Made by a program: the position numbers and the translations under genes
Notes under the pieces: generated by a model
Seen by the model: only the letters and a program-made list of their open reading frames with translations
What the model was told of the DNA's origin: nothing
The model's database searches: none
Source: Acidobacteriota bacterium
Lineage (GTDB): Bacteria > Acidobacteriota > Terriglobia > Terriglobales > Acidobacteriaceae
DNA: 64,000 bases
NCBI GenBank assembly: GCA_021792135.1
Contig: JAJYVF010000022.1
Location: 1 to 64,000, forward strand
Direction: 5' to 3'
In this document: positions 8,884-17,930 of the stretch, in pieces
Position numbering within the stretch: the stretch's first letter is position 1
How the letters are laid out: each line of letters begins with the position of its first letter

Positions 8884-11800
8884 ATGAGGCGATTCGAACG
8901 AAACGGGTGGCACCTTTTGCTGGCCCTGGCGCTTGCAGGCACGTCCGCGGGCCTCCATGCACAATCGACCGGCGTTCTGGAGTTGCTGCACAACTGGAAG
9001 CTTGCTTCCGCCGACCAGGTGAAGGATTCCGGCAGCGAGATTTCGCAGTCCAACTATCCAGTCGCGAACTGGCACACCATCCGGCGTATGCCCTCGACGG
9101 TGCTTGCCGCGCTCCAGGATGACGGCACCTACCCCAACCTCTACTACGGAATGAATCTCGTGAAAGAGGTGCCGCAGGACCTGTGGAAGCACAAGTGGTG
9201 GTACCGCACCACCTTCCGGGTTCCCGCTGGCGCGCATACCTTCTGGATCGACTTTCCCGGGATCAATTACCGCGCCGATATCTGGCTGAACGGCAGCCTG
9301 GTAGCCAATGACCGCCAGGTGGCCGGCATGTACAACGACCATCAGTTTAATGTCACGCGCCTGATCCGGCCTGGCTCTGTGAACACACTCGCAGTGGAGG
9401 TAACTCCGGAACAGAAGATCCGGGATGTTGACGGGGTCGAGCTGGCCGACAGCTGGCACGACTGGATCAACTGGAACTATCTCGGCTATAAAGGGCCACT
9501 CAATAGTCGGGATTTACCCACAAGCAGGCTCAGCGCGAATTACACGGCTGCGACGGGGTCGCGACCGGCGTCGCCTGTCAGGACCACGCTGAGGCTCATC
9601 GCTGCTTCGACCTCCGGCCTGACATTACAGGCTGAAGTTCAGGCAGGCGGAGTCCCGGTACAATCCGGAACCGTGACTTTCCTGCACGACGGCCATCCCC
9701 TGGGAGCTGCCACTGTCCACTCCAATGGAATTGCCACACTGAGAGTCAACGAATCGGCTGAGACGCTCCTGGTCTCGGGAGGGGTATCCTTCGTACCGGA
9801 CCGCAACGCGGGGATCTGGAAACCGGTCTGCCTGTACATAACCGGCCCGGTAAAACTGTCCGATGCTCTGGTCGATACAGAGCTGCCCCTGCCTGCCGTC
9901 ACTCCTGCGAGGCTTACCGTCTATGCCACGCTGGCCAACGGTACAGCCCATTCCGTGAGTGGACAAATCGAAGGAGAGATCAGGCGGCCCGGCAAGCCTG
10001 TCATTCGCCTGACGCAGGCGATTTCTCTCGGCGCCGGAGAGACGCGCGAAGTGAGTTTTACCCCGGCCCAGTTTCCTCAGCTTGTCGTTCATGAGCCAGA
10101 CCTGTGGTGGCCGTACACGATGGGAAAGCCTGCCCTCTATAACCTGCGCCTCAGATTTGTCGTCAGCGGCGAGATCTCCGACACGCAGGCCATCCGATTC
10201 GGCATTCGGCAGGTCACCCAGCACCGCGATCACGACGAGCATCTTGCGGAGCTCGGCAAGGGAGGCAATTTCTATCTCCAGATCAATGGCAGGGACTTCC
10301 TGATTCGCGGTGGCGCTTACACTCCCGACCTGCTCTACCAGTACGATCCGAAGCGGGAGGAAACGGCGATTCTCTATGCGAAGGATCTGGGGATCAATAT
10401 GCTTCGGTCGGAGGGCAAGATTGCCAGCGAACATCTGCTGGAACTGGCCGATGAAGCAGGGGTGCCGCTGATGTACGGGTGGATGTGCTGCAATCAGTGG
10501 GAACGATGGAAGCAATGGAGCAGCGAAGATTTCCGCGTCGCCGATGAGAGCCTCCGATCGCAGATCCTGATGCTGCGTTCGCATGCAGCCGTCTTCCTGT
10601 GGGCCAATGGCAGCGATGGCCGTCCTCCGGATCAGGTTCGCGCGAGCTATCATCGCGTTCTCTCCAGCCTGCACTGGCAGAATGCCCTGGTCGATACGGT
10701 TTCCAACGATGCGCGAGGCTCTGACGGAGAGATTCTTTGGGACGGGATTCATATGCTGGGTCCCTACAGCTGGCGTCCACCGTCTTATTGGTTTGCGGAA
10801 CGCTATGCCGGGGCGCAGGGCTCGCTTGCCGAGGAGGGAGATAACGAGAATATCCCGCCCTTCGAAAGCCTGGCCAGGTTTATTCCTCCCGATAAGCTCT
10901 GGCCTGTCAATCAGGACTGGTATTTCCATGCCGGCGCGACGCGCGGCAACAATGAGCTGCAAACCACCCGGCTGGTGGTGAACCGCAGATACGGGGCGCC
11001 TTCGAACGCGAAGGATTTTGCGAAGAAGGCGCAGCTGGCCGCCTACGAGAATACGCGCGCCCAGTTTGAGGACTTTGCGGCCAACGGCTGGGCGACGCAC
11101 AAGATGACGATCTACTGGATGTTCAATGAGCCCTGGCCCTCGTTCTTTGGCCACCTGTTCGATTATTACGAGAAGCCCGGTGGCGCATATTTTGGCGCCA
11201 GGAAAGGGCTGCGCCCGCTTTCCGTGGTCTTCGACTACTATGCGACCGGCGATCACACGCATGCCGAGATCCGGGTTGTCAATCAAACCCTGACCGATCG
11301 CCGCGATCTGAAGGCGCGTGTGCGCGTATATGACCTGATGGGCCGGACGCGATACGACCGGGAGGCAGAGCACATTCATGTGCCCGCGCTCGGCGTGCAG
11401 CCGGTACTTAGCCTGCCTCCGATCCGGGGACTAAGTTCAACCTATTTCGTTCGCTGCGAGCTCCTTGACAAGTCGGGAGCGACACTGGTCGACAACGTCT
11501 ACTGGCAATCGACCTCCCGCGACGATATGGGCGATCCGTCAAACGACAATGCCTTCGCTTTGCACCAGGTGAGCTGGGCTGATTTCACCGCGCTCAATAC
11601 CATGCCGCAGGTACAGTTGGAGGCAAGCGCCGCGGGTCACCTCGATCCAGATGGCGAATGGGTCACCGTGACCCTGCGGAACCACTCCAGTCACATCGCC
11701 TTTTTCGAGCGTCTGTCGGTTACCTCCGCAAAGGGCGGCAACGAAATCCTGCCCATCACATACAGCGATAACTACATCACGGTGTTTCCCGGAGAAACGT

Positions 11801-11973
11801 CCGTTGTCTCAGCGCGGTTTGATTCCCATCTGCCTGGAGGCGAACACCCCTGGCTCAGGATCGAAGGCTACAATACCGGCGAGGAAGTAGTGCCGATCGA
11901 TCAGGGACCAGTGCCATCCGGCGCCGAAACCCCAGTTCAGGCGCGCCCCGAAACGGGGAACGCGGCGAGATGA
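8884..11973 (+). CDS. GH2 exo-beta-D-glucosaminidase (exochitosanase type)
   Basis: A 1029-residue secreted GH2 enzyme that should release glucosamine from chitosan ends. A signal peptide (residues 1-30, ending LHAQS) precedes the sugar-binding jelly roll (WWYRTTFRVP, WLNG), immunoglobulin-like domains and the TIM barrel. The barrel matches the CsxA subfamily in LWANGSDGRPPDQ, where D578 of GSD replaces the usual GH2 glutamate acid, and in SLAEEGDN, where E651 is the likely nucleophile. Further subfamily text is KKAQLAAYENTRAQFE and YWMFNEPWPS. The substrate call rests on remembered similarity to CsxA and on the deacetylase next door. The start follows GTTCAGGA. Confidence 0.82.
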   Translation: MRRFERNGWHLLLALALAGTSAGLHAQSTGVLELLHNWKLASADQVKDSGSEISQSNYPVANWHTIRRMPSTVLAALQDDGTYPNLYYGMNLVKEVPQDLWKHKWWYRTTFRVPAGAHTFWIDFPGINYRADIWLNGSLVANDRQVAGMYNDHQFNVTRLIRPGSVNTLAVEVTPEQKIRDVDGVELADSWHDWINWNYLGYKGPLNSRDLPTSRLSANYTAATGSRPASPVRTTLRLIAASTSGLTLQAEVQAGGVPVQSGTVTFLHDGHPLGAATVHSNGIATLRVNESAETLLVSGGVSFVPDRNAGIWKPVCLYITGPVKLSDALVDTELPLPAVTPARLTVYATLANGTAHSVSGQIEGEIRRPGKPVIRLTQAISLGAGETREVSFTPAQFPQLVVHEPDLWWPYTMGKPALYNLRLRFVVSGEISDTQAIRFGIRQVTQHRDHDEHLAELGKGGNFYLQINGRDFLIRGGAYTPDLLYQYDPKREETAILYAKDLGINMLRSEGKIASEHLLELADEAGVPLMYGWMCCNQWERWKQWSSEDFRVADESLRSQILMLRSHAAVFLWANGSDGRPPDQVRASYHRVLSSLHWQNALVDTVSNDARGSDGEILWDGIHMLGPYSWRPPSYWFAERYAGAQGSLAEEGDNENIPPFESLARFIPPDKLWPVNQDWYFHAGATRGNNELQTTRLVVNRRYGAPSNAKDFAKKAQLAAYENTRAQFEDFAANGWATHKMTIYWMFNEPWPSFFGHLFDYYEKPGGAYFGARKGLRPLSVVFDYYATGDHTHAEIRVVNQTLTDRRDLKARVRVYDLMGRTRYDREAEHIHVPALGVQPVLSLPPIRGLSSTYFVRCELLDKSGATLVDNVYWQSTSRDDMGDPSNDNAFALHQVSWADFTALNTMPQVQLEASAAGHLDPDGEWVTVTLRNHSSHIAFFERLSVTSAKGGNEILPITYSDNYITVFPGETSVVSARFDSHLPGGEHPWLRIEGYNTGEEVVPIDQGPVPSGAETPVQARPETGNAAR

Positions 11974-12015
11974 TGTTCCGGGGCGGCTGACCTCGCTGCT
12001 GCGGCAGATGAAGTC

Positions 12016-12082
12016 AACAGGTCAGGGGTGGAGCCGACCTGCCCCCTCCCCTTTTCACTTTTTTTCGCTCCGCTGACCTGTT
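12016..12082. repeat. Inverted repeats after the GH2 gene
   Basis: AACAGGTCAG (12016-12025) is mirrored perfectly by CTGACCTGTT (12073-12082). The latter also pairs, with one mismatch over 13 bp, with CTGGAAACAGGTC at 12130-12142. The loop contains a T-rich run (CTTTTTTTCG). This could terminate the carbohydrate operon or be a mobile palindrome; the sequence does not decide between them. Confidence 0.4.
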
Positions 12083-12131
12083 TTCAGCAACTTAGCCTAT
12101 CGTTACCGAGTCGACAATGGCTGAAGCTTCT

Positions 12132-12323
12132 GGAAACAGGTCACTTATTCCCAGGCCAGGCTGGCATCCAACCCGGCCAGGTTTGATGCATACCTGGCCG
12201 AACCGGGGCCAGGTGATTCGAACGCGGTCACTTATAACTCGGCCGCGTTTGATGTTATCTCGGCCGCCCTGGACCGCCATGCAGCCGCGTTTGCCGCAAA
12301 CCCGGCTGAGTCTGCTATCGACC
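12132..12323. repeat. Degenerate 21-bp tandem repeat array
   Basis: Units of 21 bp follow each other at 12153, 12174, 12195, then after a 24-bp linker at 12240, 12261, 12282 and 12303. Many begin (C/A)(G/A)GCC and share GTTTG in the middle; for example the units at 12240 and 12282 agree at 14 of 21 positions. Both halves of the array open with GGTCACTTAT (12139 and 12226). Read as seven codons on the + strand the units give RPGWHPT, RPGLMHT, RPRLMLS, QPRLPQT and RLSLLST. Both strands are open here, so coding status is unclear. Confidence 0.5.
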
Positions 12324-12344
12324 GGGCGTGTTGATGACGGTCCG

Positions 12345-12794
12345 TCATCTTCTTCCCGGCGCACGGAGGGAGAGGAGGGCATCGAGGAGCCTGGGGTCGA
12401 AGGCGGCGAGCCCGGTGGGAGGGGCGGGCGGCGCGGCTTTGGGAGGCGGAGCGGGAAAGGGCTCCTCGTCGGGGAGCGCGAAGGGGACGCAGCCAAGACG
12501 ACGGAGGAGACCGCGGATGAGGCGTCCAGCCCCACGGTCGGAGATGCCGCGGGGGCCCTCTTCGAGGAGGCTGAGGAGGATGCAATAGATTTCGCCGGGG
12601 ATTTCGGTGGGGTCGAGCCAGGGGAGGCCGCGGCTGAGCCGGCTCCAGCGGGCGATGCGGGAGTAGCGCTCGCGGCGGGGGACAGGCGGACGACCGGAGG
12701 GGGGAGTGTGGTGGCGGCAGAAGGGCTGGTTGCGGTTGGCGGCGCAGCGGCATTTACGGCCGGTGGGCAGGATGAAGCGGCATTCGGGAGCCAT
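12345..12794 (-). CDS. Small Cys/His (zinc-finger-like) protein of unknown function
   Basis: A 149-residue protein. The start at 12794 has GAGAGGA 8 nt upstream. The first 30 residues carry C5, C15, C17, C26 and H28-H29 in the pattern ECRFILPTGRKCRC, then FCRHH, a likely zinc-binding knuckle. The centre (DPTEIPGEIYCILLSLLEEG, then ISDRGAGRLIRGLLRRLG) is helical. The tail is Pro/Ala-rich. I associate this kind of protein with acidobacteria but know no function. It stands alone between the 21-bp array and a strong hairpin. Confidence 0.65.
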   Translation of the reverse strand: MAPECRFILPTGRKCRCAANRNQPFCRHHTPPSGRPPVPRRERYSRIARWSRLSRGLPWLDPTEIPGEIYCILLSLLEEGPRGISDRGAGRLIRGLLRRLGCVPFALPDEEPFPAPPPKAAPPAPPTGLAAFDPRLLDALLSLRAPGRR

Positions 12795-12812
12795 GGAAAT
12801 CCTCTCCGGAAA

Positions 12813-12843
12813 GAGAAAGGCCGGCGCAAGGCCGGCCTTTCTC
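12813..12843. terminator. Perfect 13-bp stem hairpin in the 5' region of the Cys/His gene
   Basis: GAGAAAGGCCGGC (12813-12825) pairs perfectly with 12831-12843 around the loop GCAAG. It lies about 10 nt upstream of the Shine-Dalgarno of the minus-strand gene starting at 12794. With CTTTCTC on one arm it resembles an intrinsic terminator readable on both strands. It may insulate that gene, attenuate it, or end transcripts coming from either side. Confidence 0.55.
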
Positions 12844-13241
12844 GTGAAGTTTCCCCTATAAGTTCAGAATATCAGATGGAGGGAATTAGTCCGCCAAATA
12901 TCCTGGCGGGCAAGCAACTTAGAATGAGTTAGAACACTTTGGTAACCGGGGCGAAAAGCTTGACAGGAAAGGGGGGCGCGGTATCAGGCGGTCCCGAAGG
13001 CGGTTCGTCAGCTCACTGTGACGCTTCCGGATCCGCCTGCGTGCCGCAGCGATCCGGGCTACGCTGTCAATTTCCGATTCCAATCCGACATCCCTGAATT
13101 CGATTTTGGAGGAGATGCGCGTCCGTCGTTCCCTCTGCGTCGGAAGGCCAATATCGAGTCGTGAAGGTTCGGAAACGGATCCACCTGGCGCGCGGTGGAC
13201 CAGGAGCAAGGCGGTCAGAGAGAATGGGTGCGGAGGGTGGG
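12844..13241. other. Intergenic stretch without a recognised gene
   Basis: No known gene is visible. A 96-codon minus-strand frame (12919-13209) has a basic middle part (ARRRIRKRHSELTNRLRDRL), but no convincing ribosome site and no family match that I recognise. Confidence 0.4.
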
Positions 13242-13685
13242 ATGAACGTTCTCTACACGGCGGATGTGACGGCGGAGGGCGCGCGGCACGGGCATGTGCG
13301 CAGCTCGGATGGGCTGATCGATCTGGACCTGGCGCTGCCGCCGGGGATGGGCGGCCGGGGCGACAAGACGAATCCGGAGCAGCTGTTTGCGGCGGCGTAT
13401 GCGGCGTGCTTCGGTGGCGCGGTGGAGTTCATGGCGCAACAGGCGAAGAAGCCGACGGGCGTGGTGAAGGTGCGGGCGCAGGTGGGCGTGGGGCCGTTCG
13501 ATCCGGGCAAGGGCGAGGGCTTTACGCTGCGCGTGGTGCTGGAGGTGACGATTCCGGAGCAGGACCAGAAGAGCGCCGAGGAGCTGGTGGCGGCGGCGCA
13601 TCGGGTGTGTCCTTATTCAAATGCGACGCGGGGGAATGTTGAGGTGGCGCTCACCGCCGTGGGGGGAGCAGCCGGCAGCCGGTAG
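13242..13685 (+). CDS. ohr: Ohr/OsmC-family organic hydroperoxide reductase
   Basis: A 147-residue cytoplasmic thiol peroxidase that reduces organic hydroperoxides. The family redox pair is present: C56 in AAYAACFGGAV and C123 in HRVCPYSNAT, with the helper arginine near residue 20. Length equals the usual Ohr. The start at 13242 was preferred to frames reaching up to 13161 because GGAGG lies 5-6 nt upstream and the family begins at this point (MNVLYTA). It is convergent with relA/spoT, with only 7 nt between the stops. Confidence 0.9.
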   Translation: MNVLYTADVTAEGARHGHVRSSDGLIDLDLALPPGMGGRGDKTNPEQLFAAAYAACFGGAVEFMAQQAKKPTGVVKVRAQVGVGPFDPGKGEGFTLRVVLEVTIPEQDQKSAEELVAAAHRVCPYSNATRGNVEVALTAVGGAAGSR

Positions 13686-13692
13686 AGGGTTG

Positions 13693-15945
13693 CTAGAGCT
13701 TCTGGGAGCGGTGGACGTCGCGGATGCCAGGGAGGCGGCGGAGGCCCTGAACGAGCTGGTTCAGGTGGCGGACGTCTTCGGCATCGATGACGAATTCGAT
13801 TTCGGCATCGCCGTTTTCGCCAGGATGGGTTTCGACGGTGCGGATGTTGGTGTTCTGGTCGCTGATGACGGCGGTGATCTCCTTGAGCATGCCGGCACGG
13901 TCGTCGCAGTGGACGGTGAGGCGGACGGGATAGGTGAGGGTGCGGCCGGCATTCTGCTCGGGCAGGCGCGCCCACTCGACGGAGACGCGGCGGTCGGACT
14001 CGTAGAGCAGGTTCTGCACGTTGGGGCAGCTGCGGGCATGGACCGCGACGCCTTTGCCGCGGGTGACGTAGCCGATGATCTCTTCGCCGCGGATGGGATT
14101 ACAACAGCGGGCACGGTAGACGAGCAGCTCGTTCTGGCCTTCGACAATGAGCGAATCGGTGCCGCTGACGGCGGCGGCGCGGCGAACGGCTTCCGAGCCA
14201 GGGGTCGCGGGCGCCGTGCCGGGGGCAGCTTCGCCCTCCTGCTGCTGGTGGATCATGCCGGGGGCGAGGCGGTTGAGGACCTGGCGGGCGGAGTACTTGC
14301 CGAATCCGATGGCGGCCATCAGGTCGTTGGGCGTGGCCAGGCTGTAGTCGGCGGCAATGCGGGCGTAGTCGGATTCCTGGAACTGGGAGAGCGGGATCTT
14401 GTACTTGCGGCCTTCGCGCTCGATGAGCTTGCGGCCGATTTCGATGGCCCGCTCGCGCTGATGCTCGTTAAGCCAGTGGCGGATCTTGTTGCGGGCGCGG
14501 GAACTTTTGACGAAGGTGAGCCAGTCGCGGCTGGGGGTGTGGCCGTTCTGGGTGATGACCTCGACGATGTCGCCGTTGCGGAGCTTGGTGCGCAGCGGCA
14601 CCATGCGGCCGTTGACGCGGGCACCGACGCAGGTGTGGCCGACTTCGGTGTGGATGGTGTAGGCGAAGTCGAGCGGGGTGCCGTCGCGCGGGACGACGAC
14701 GACTTTGCCTTTCGGCGTAAAGGTGTAGACCTCTTCAGGGAAAAGGTCGATCTTGAGCGTCGACAGGAACTCGTTGGGGTCGGTCATGTCGCGCTGCCAC
14801 TCGACCAGCTGACGGACCCAGGCGAGGCGCTGCTCGTCGCGGGCGCTGATGGGGGAGCCGCCGGCCTTGTACTTCCAGTGGGCGGCGATGCCTTCTTCGG
14901 CGATGCGGTGCATCTCCTCGGTGCGGATCTGGACTTCGAACTGGTGGCCGCCCTCGCCCATCACGGTGGTGTGCAGCGACTGATACAGATTGGGCCGCGG
15001 CATGGCGATGAAGTCCTTGATGCGGCCCGGGACGGGGCGCCAGATGCTGTGGATGAGGCCGAAAACGGCGTAACAGTCCTGCACGCTGGCGGTGATGACG
15101 CGCAGGGCGAGCAGGTCGTAGACCTGGTCGATGGAGGTCTGGGACTTCACCAGCTTCTGGTGGATCGAGTAGAGGCGCTTGATGCGCCATTCGACGCGGG
15201 CCCTGATGCCGGCTTCGTGGAGCTTCTCGGTCAGGAGGGCTTCGACGCCAGTCAGGAACTGCTCACCCTCGGAGCGGCGGGCTTCGACGGCGTCGTGGAG
15301 CTGCTCCCAGGTGATGGGGTCGACCCAGCGGAAGGCGAGGTCTTCGAGCTCGCCGCGGAGTTTGCCCATCCCGAGGCGGTGCGCGAGGGGCGCGTAGATG
15401 TCGAGGGTCTCGCGGGCGATGGCGCGCTGGCGCTCGGCTGGCAGGTGCTCGAGGGTGCGCATGTTGTGCAGCCGGTCGGCGAGCTTGATCAGGACCACAC
15501 GCACGTCGCTGACCATGGCGAGGAGCATCTTGCGGACGTTCTCGGCCTGGCGGTCTTCGCGGTTGGCGAACTGGATCTTGTCGATCTTGGTGACGCCCTC
15601 GACGATGTGGGCGACCTGCTCGCCGAATTTGGCGGTAATGTCCTCGGTGGTGACGGGGGTGTCTTCCACGGCGTCATGGAGGAGACCGGCAGCGATGGCC
15701 GTCGAGTCGAGCTTCATTTCCGCGAGGACAAGGGCGACTTCGAGAGGATGCAGGACGTAAGGCTCTCCGGAGGCGCGGAGCTGCCCTTTGTGGTGCTCGA
15801 GGCAGAACTGCCAGGCCTGCCGGATGATCGCAGTGTCGTCGTTGGGGCGGTTGGCACGAACGGTCTCCAGCAACTTCCGGAACTTCTCCGGAAAGGGGTC
15901 AGCAACCCGCTCAACGGGGAGCGGCTGGGACTCGACACTTGCCAT
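13693..15945 (-). CDS. relA: Bifunctional (p)ppGpp synthetase/hydrolase, RelA/SpoT family
   Basis: A 750-residue stringent-response enzyme. The N-terminal HD hydrolase has its metal residues H66, H90-D91 and D157 (YVLHPLEVA, LLHDAVEDT, LADRLHNMRT), so hydrolysis should be intact. The synthetase follows (DLLALRVI, GRIKDFIAMPRPNLYQSLHT), then a TGS domain (VYTFTPKGKVV), a cysteine-bearing segment (RARCCNPIRGEEIIGYVT) and a C-terminal ACT domain (YPVRLTVHCDDRAGMLKEIT). Domain order and length match bifunctional Rel enzymes. It appears monocistronic. Confidence 0.93.
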   Translation of the reverse strand: MASVESQPLPVERVADPFPEKFRKLLETVRANRPNDDTAIIRQAWQFCLEHHKGQLRASGEPYVLHPLEVALVLAEMKLDSTAIAAGLLHDAVEDTPVTTEDITAKFGEQVAHIVEGVTKIDKIQFANREDRQAENVRKMLLAMVSDVRVVLIKLADRLHNMRTLEHLPAERQRAIARETLDIYAPLAHRLGMGKLRGELEDLAFRWVDPITWEQLHDAVEARRSEGEQFLTGVEALLTEKLHEAGIRARVEWRIKRLYSIHQKLVKSQTSIDQVYDLLALRVITASVQDCYAVFGLIHSIWRPVPGRIKDFIAMPRPNLYQSLHTTVMGEGGHQFEVQIRTEEMHRIAEEGIAAHWKYKAGGSPISARDEQRLAWVRQLVEWQRDMTDPNEFLSTLKIDLFPEEVYTFTPKGKVVVVPRDGTPLDFAYTIHTEVGHTCVGARVNGRMVPLRTKLRNGDIVEVITQNGHTPSRDWLTFVKSSRARNKIRHWLNEHQRERAIEIGRKLIEREGRKYKIPLSQFQESDYARIAADYSLATPNDLMAAIGFGKYSARQVLNRLAPGMIHQQQEGEAAPGTAPATPGSEAVRRAAAVSGTDSLIVEGQNELLVYRARCCNPIRGEEIIGYVTRGKGVAVHARSCPNVQNLLYESDRRVSVEWARLPEQNAGRTLTYPVRLTVHCDDRAGMLKEITAVISDQNTNIRTVETHPGENGDAEIEFVIDAEDVRHLNQLVQGLRRLPGIRDVHRSQKL

Positions 15946-16041
15946 ACTTCATTATAGGCGCGGGGTGCGAGAGGGTCATGAATGGCCGCAGTGACGGCCC
16001 TTCCCAAAGTTACGCAAGGGGCGCACCGGCGGCAGCGCAGC

Positions 16042-16590
16042 TTAGTTGGGAATGTGGACGTAACCCTGCAGTTCCAGATCGACCAGGGTGGTGAGGGCCC
16101 AGAGGTCGAGCTGGATCTCCGGCTGGATCGTTCCGGGATCGATTTTGTTATTCATCACCCCCTGTCCGCAGACGTGAAACTGAACGCCGGCCTTGGCGAG
16201 ACTCCGGATGAGGGCGATGTTGGGGTTGTCGATGCCGCCATGCCTGGCCTTGAAGGCCTCGTTGTTCTCGACGATGTCGACGGCTTTCTGATGGAAGATG
16301 ACGGCGATCTTCCGGTGGCTGACCGGCACTCCGTAGCGGGCCAGCGTATTGATGTACTTCGCGATGCCGATGAGTCCGGGATTGACGTCTCCGGGCTTCG
16401 AGGCGGCCTGGCCGATGTCAAAGACGACCTTGTAAACCGTGTTGGGATCCGGGAGGTCATGCGCTCCGGGCACGTCGCGGGCGACCGGATAGCCGGGGAT
16501 GGCGAGGGTCTGCGCCGGGGATGTGCTGCAAAACAGGGGGAGCACGGCAAGAACGAGGCCGCAGGCAAAGGTTTTGGTGAGAGTCATCAT
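16042..16590 (-). CDS. Exported DsrE-family protein
   Basis: A 182-residue protein with a signal peptide (TKTFACGLVLAVLPLFCSTSPAQT) and a DsrE/DsrF-like fold: VYKVVFDIGQAASKPGD, YINTLARYGVP, HRKIAVIFHQKAV, ALIRSLAKAGVQFHVCGQ. The single cysteine in VCGQG sits where many DsrE proteins hold their sulfur-carrying cysteine, although export makes sulfur relay less certain. Two adjacent ATGs (16590 and 16587) are possible starts with a weak ribosome site. No pathway can be assigned from the neighbours. Confidence 0.75.
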   Translation of the reverse strand: MMTLTKTFACGLVLAVLPLFCSTSPAQTLAIPGYPVARDVPGAHDLPDPNTVYKVVFDIGQAASKPGDVNPGLIGIAKYINTLARYGVPVSHRKIAVIFHQKAVDIVENNEAFKARHGGIDNPNIALIRSLAKAGVQFHVCGQGVMNNKIDPGTIQPEIQLDLWALTTLVDLELQGYVHIPN

Positions 16591-16664
16591 GAGTTCGGAA
16601 GGCGCTCCTGGGGCCGCAATCCAGATTACGGCATTGCGGGGGAGCAGGGCGAAGGTCGGGTGGT

Positions 16665-17888
16665 CTACTCGGGCCTGCCGGTGTTCTTCGGCCTGGGTGG
16701 GGTTTTGACGGAGGCGGGCGGGCTGCCGGGGAGCAGGCCGGGGGTGGGGCGCCTGTTCTCGTGCACCCAGTTGACCAGTTCATCGAAGGCCTGCCCGGTC
16801 TGAGCGGCAGTGATGTTGCAGTGGCCGTCGCGGTCCACGTACTGCTCGACAAATTCAGAGCCGTTGCCCAGGCGGCGGGTGAGCTCGTCGTACCAGGCGG
16901 TGGTGAAGGCCGGAACCAGCGGGTCGTAAATGGTGTGGACCTCGAGCAGCTTGCGGCGGAGATAGCCGTTGGGCGAGTACCAGTTCGCGAGAAAGCGGTA
17001 GGCGTCGGGATCGGCCGCGTAGCGATGCACGCGCTGGTTAAGGAGAGGGTCGTTCGCGGTTCCGGTGTAGATGAGGTTGCGGTTGTCGAAGGGATTGCCG
17101 CCGGATTTGATGCGCAGGTCTTCAATGACAAAGGTGTTGAAGACCAGCACATCCGCAAACCCGCGATTGGTGTGGATGTTGGCCAGTTCGCGAACCAGGG
17201 ATGCAGACTGGGGGTTGGCGTCGAGGGCCTTCTGGACCTTGGTGATGGTGGGAATGTCGTTCATCCGGAAGGTCGTGGGGATGTGCTCCACGTCGGGCAA
17301 CACGCCGGGGAAGAAGGCGTCGAAGGCGACGCGATCGGCGAAGGCCCGCTGCATGACGAGATCGGCAGGGGAGAGGACGCCGCAGAAGGCGAGGCCTCCG
17401 GCATAAGCTTTGGGGGCGGTTTCGAGGGCCATGACGGTGAGCAGACCGCCCATGGAGTGGCCCATGACGAAGCTTTCGTGGGGCGAGCCGTATTTTCTCC
17501 GGAAATGGCGGCGGAGGGCGTCGGTCTCAGCGAAGGCCTGGGGAATGGCCCATCCACCGACGGAGTAGCCGGAGCGGGCGACGGCATACCCACGGTTCAG
17601 GATCTCCTGAAGGACCCGGCTCGGCGGGTACTTCGGGTCGAAGATCTGCGGGTGGGCCATGTAGCCGTGGAAATATACGACCAGGCTGTGATTCCAGTTG
17701 TGGGGAATGTCGATGCGGTAAGAGGCGTGGTCCAGGGTGCCGATCTCGGTCTGGACGGAAACAGCGGCCGGAGCCGCTGCCGGCGCGGGCGCGGCGCTTG
17801 CTTCCGCTGAGGCTCCCTGCGCGTTTGCGGCGGTTGCAGCGACGACGAATACAAGGCAGGCGAGCAGGCGGCGGATGGGTGCGCGCAA
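16665..17888 (-). CDS. Secreted alpha/beta hydrolase
   Basis: A 407-residue exported hydrolase. The signal peptide (about residues 1-24) is followed by an Ala/Pro-rich linker and an alpha/beta-hydrolase core: LVVYFHGYM oxyanion strand, nucleophile elbow GHSMGG, and a late VDRDGHCNIT segment supplying the histidine. An acyl ester or peptide-like bond is the likely target, but no subfamily is evident. The frame begins with TTG (17888), with AGGA 6 nt upstream; no better ATG exists before the signal peptide. It is divergent from the methyltransferase gene at 17931. Confidence 0.75.
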   Translation of the reverse strand: MRAPIRRLLACLVFVVAATAANAQGASAEASAAPAPAAAPAAVSVQTEIGTLDHASYRIDIPHNWNHSLVVYFHGYMAHPQIFDPKYPPSRVLQEILNRGYAVARSGYSVGGWAIPQAFAETDALRRHFRRKYGSPHESFVMGHSMGGLLTVMALETAPKAYAGGLAFCGVLSPADLVMQRAFADRVAFDAFFPGVLPDVEHIPTTFRMNDIPTITKVQKALDANPQSASLVRELANIHTNRGFADVLVFNTFVIEDLRIKSGGNPFDNRNLIYTGTANDPLLNQRVHRYAADPDAYRFLANWYSPNGYLRRKLLEVHTIYDPLVPAFTTAWYDELTRRLGNGSEFVEQYVDRDGHCNITAAQTGQAFDELVNWVHENRRPTPGLLPGSPPASVKTPPRPKNTGRPE

Positions 17889-17930
17889 ATCGGATCCTTT
17901 CTCGCTGTGCGAAGATGCTCTAGGATTCTG

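Noticed and set aside
9625-11379. A 584-codon minus-strand frame
   Set aside because: Antisense to the GH2 gene; no motifs.
12132-12323. CRISPR array
   Set aside because: Units are contiguous and degenerate with no unique spacers, and no cas genes are present.
12117-12932. A 271-codon plus-strand frame starting in the 21-bp array
   Set aside because: No ribosome site at its ATG, and most of it is antisense to the Cys/His gene, which has a good start and a conserved-looking metal motif.
13621-15957. A 778-codon plus-strand frame
   Set aside because: It is exactly antisense to relA/spoT, is Gly/Val/Ala/Asp-rich without motifs, and results from the high third-position GC of the true gene.
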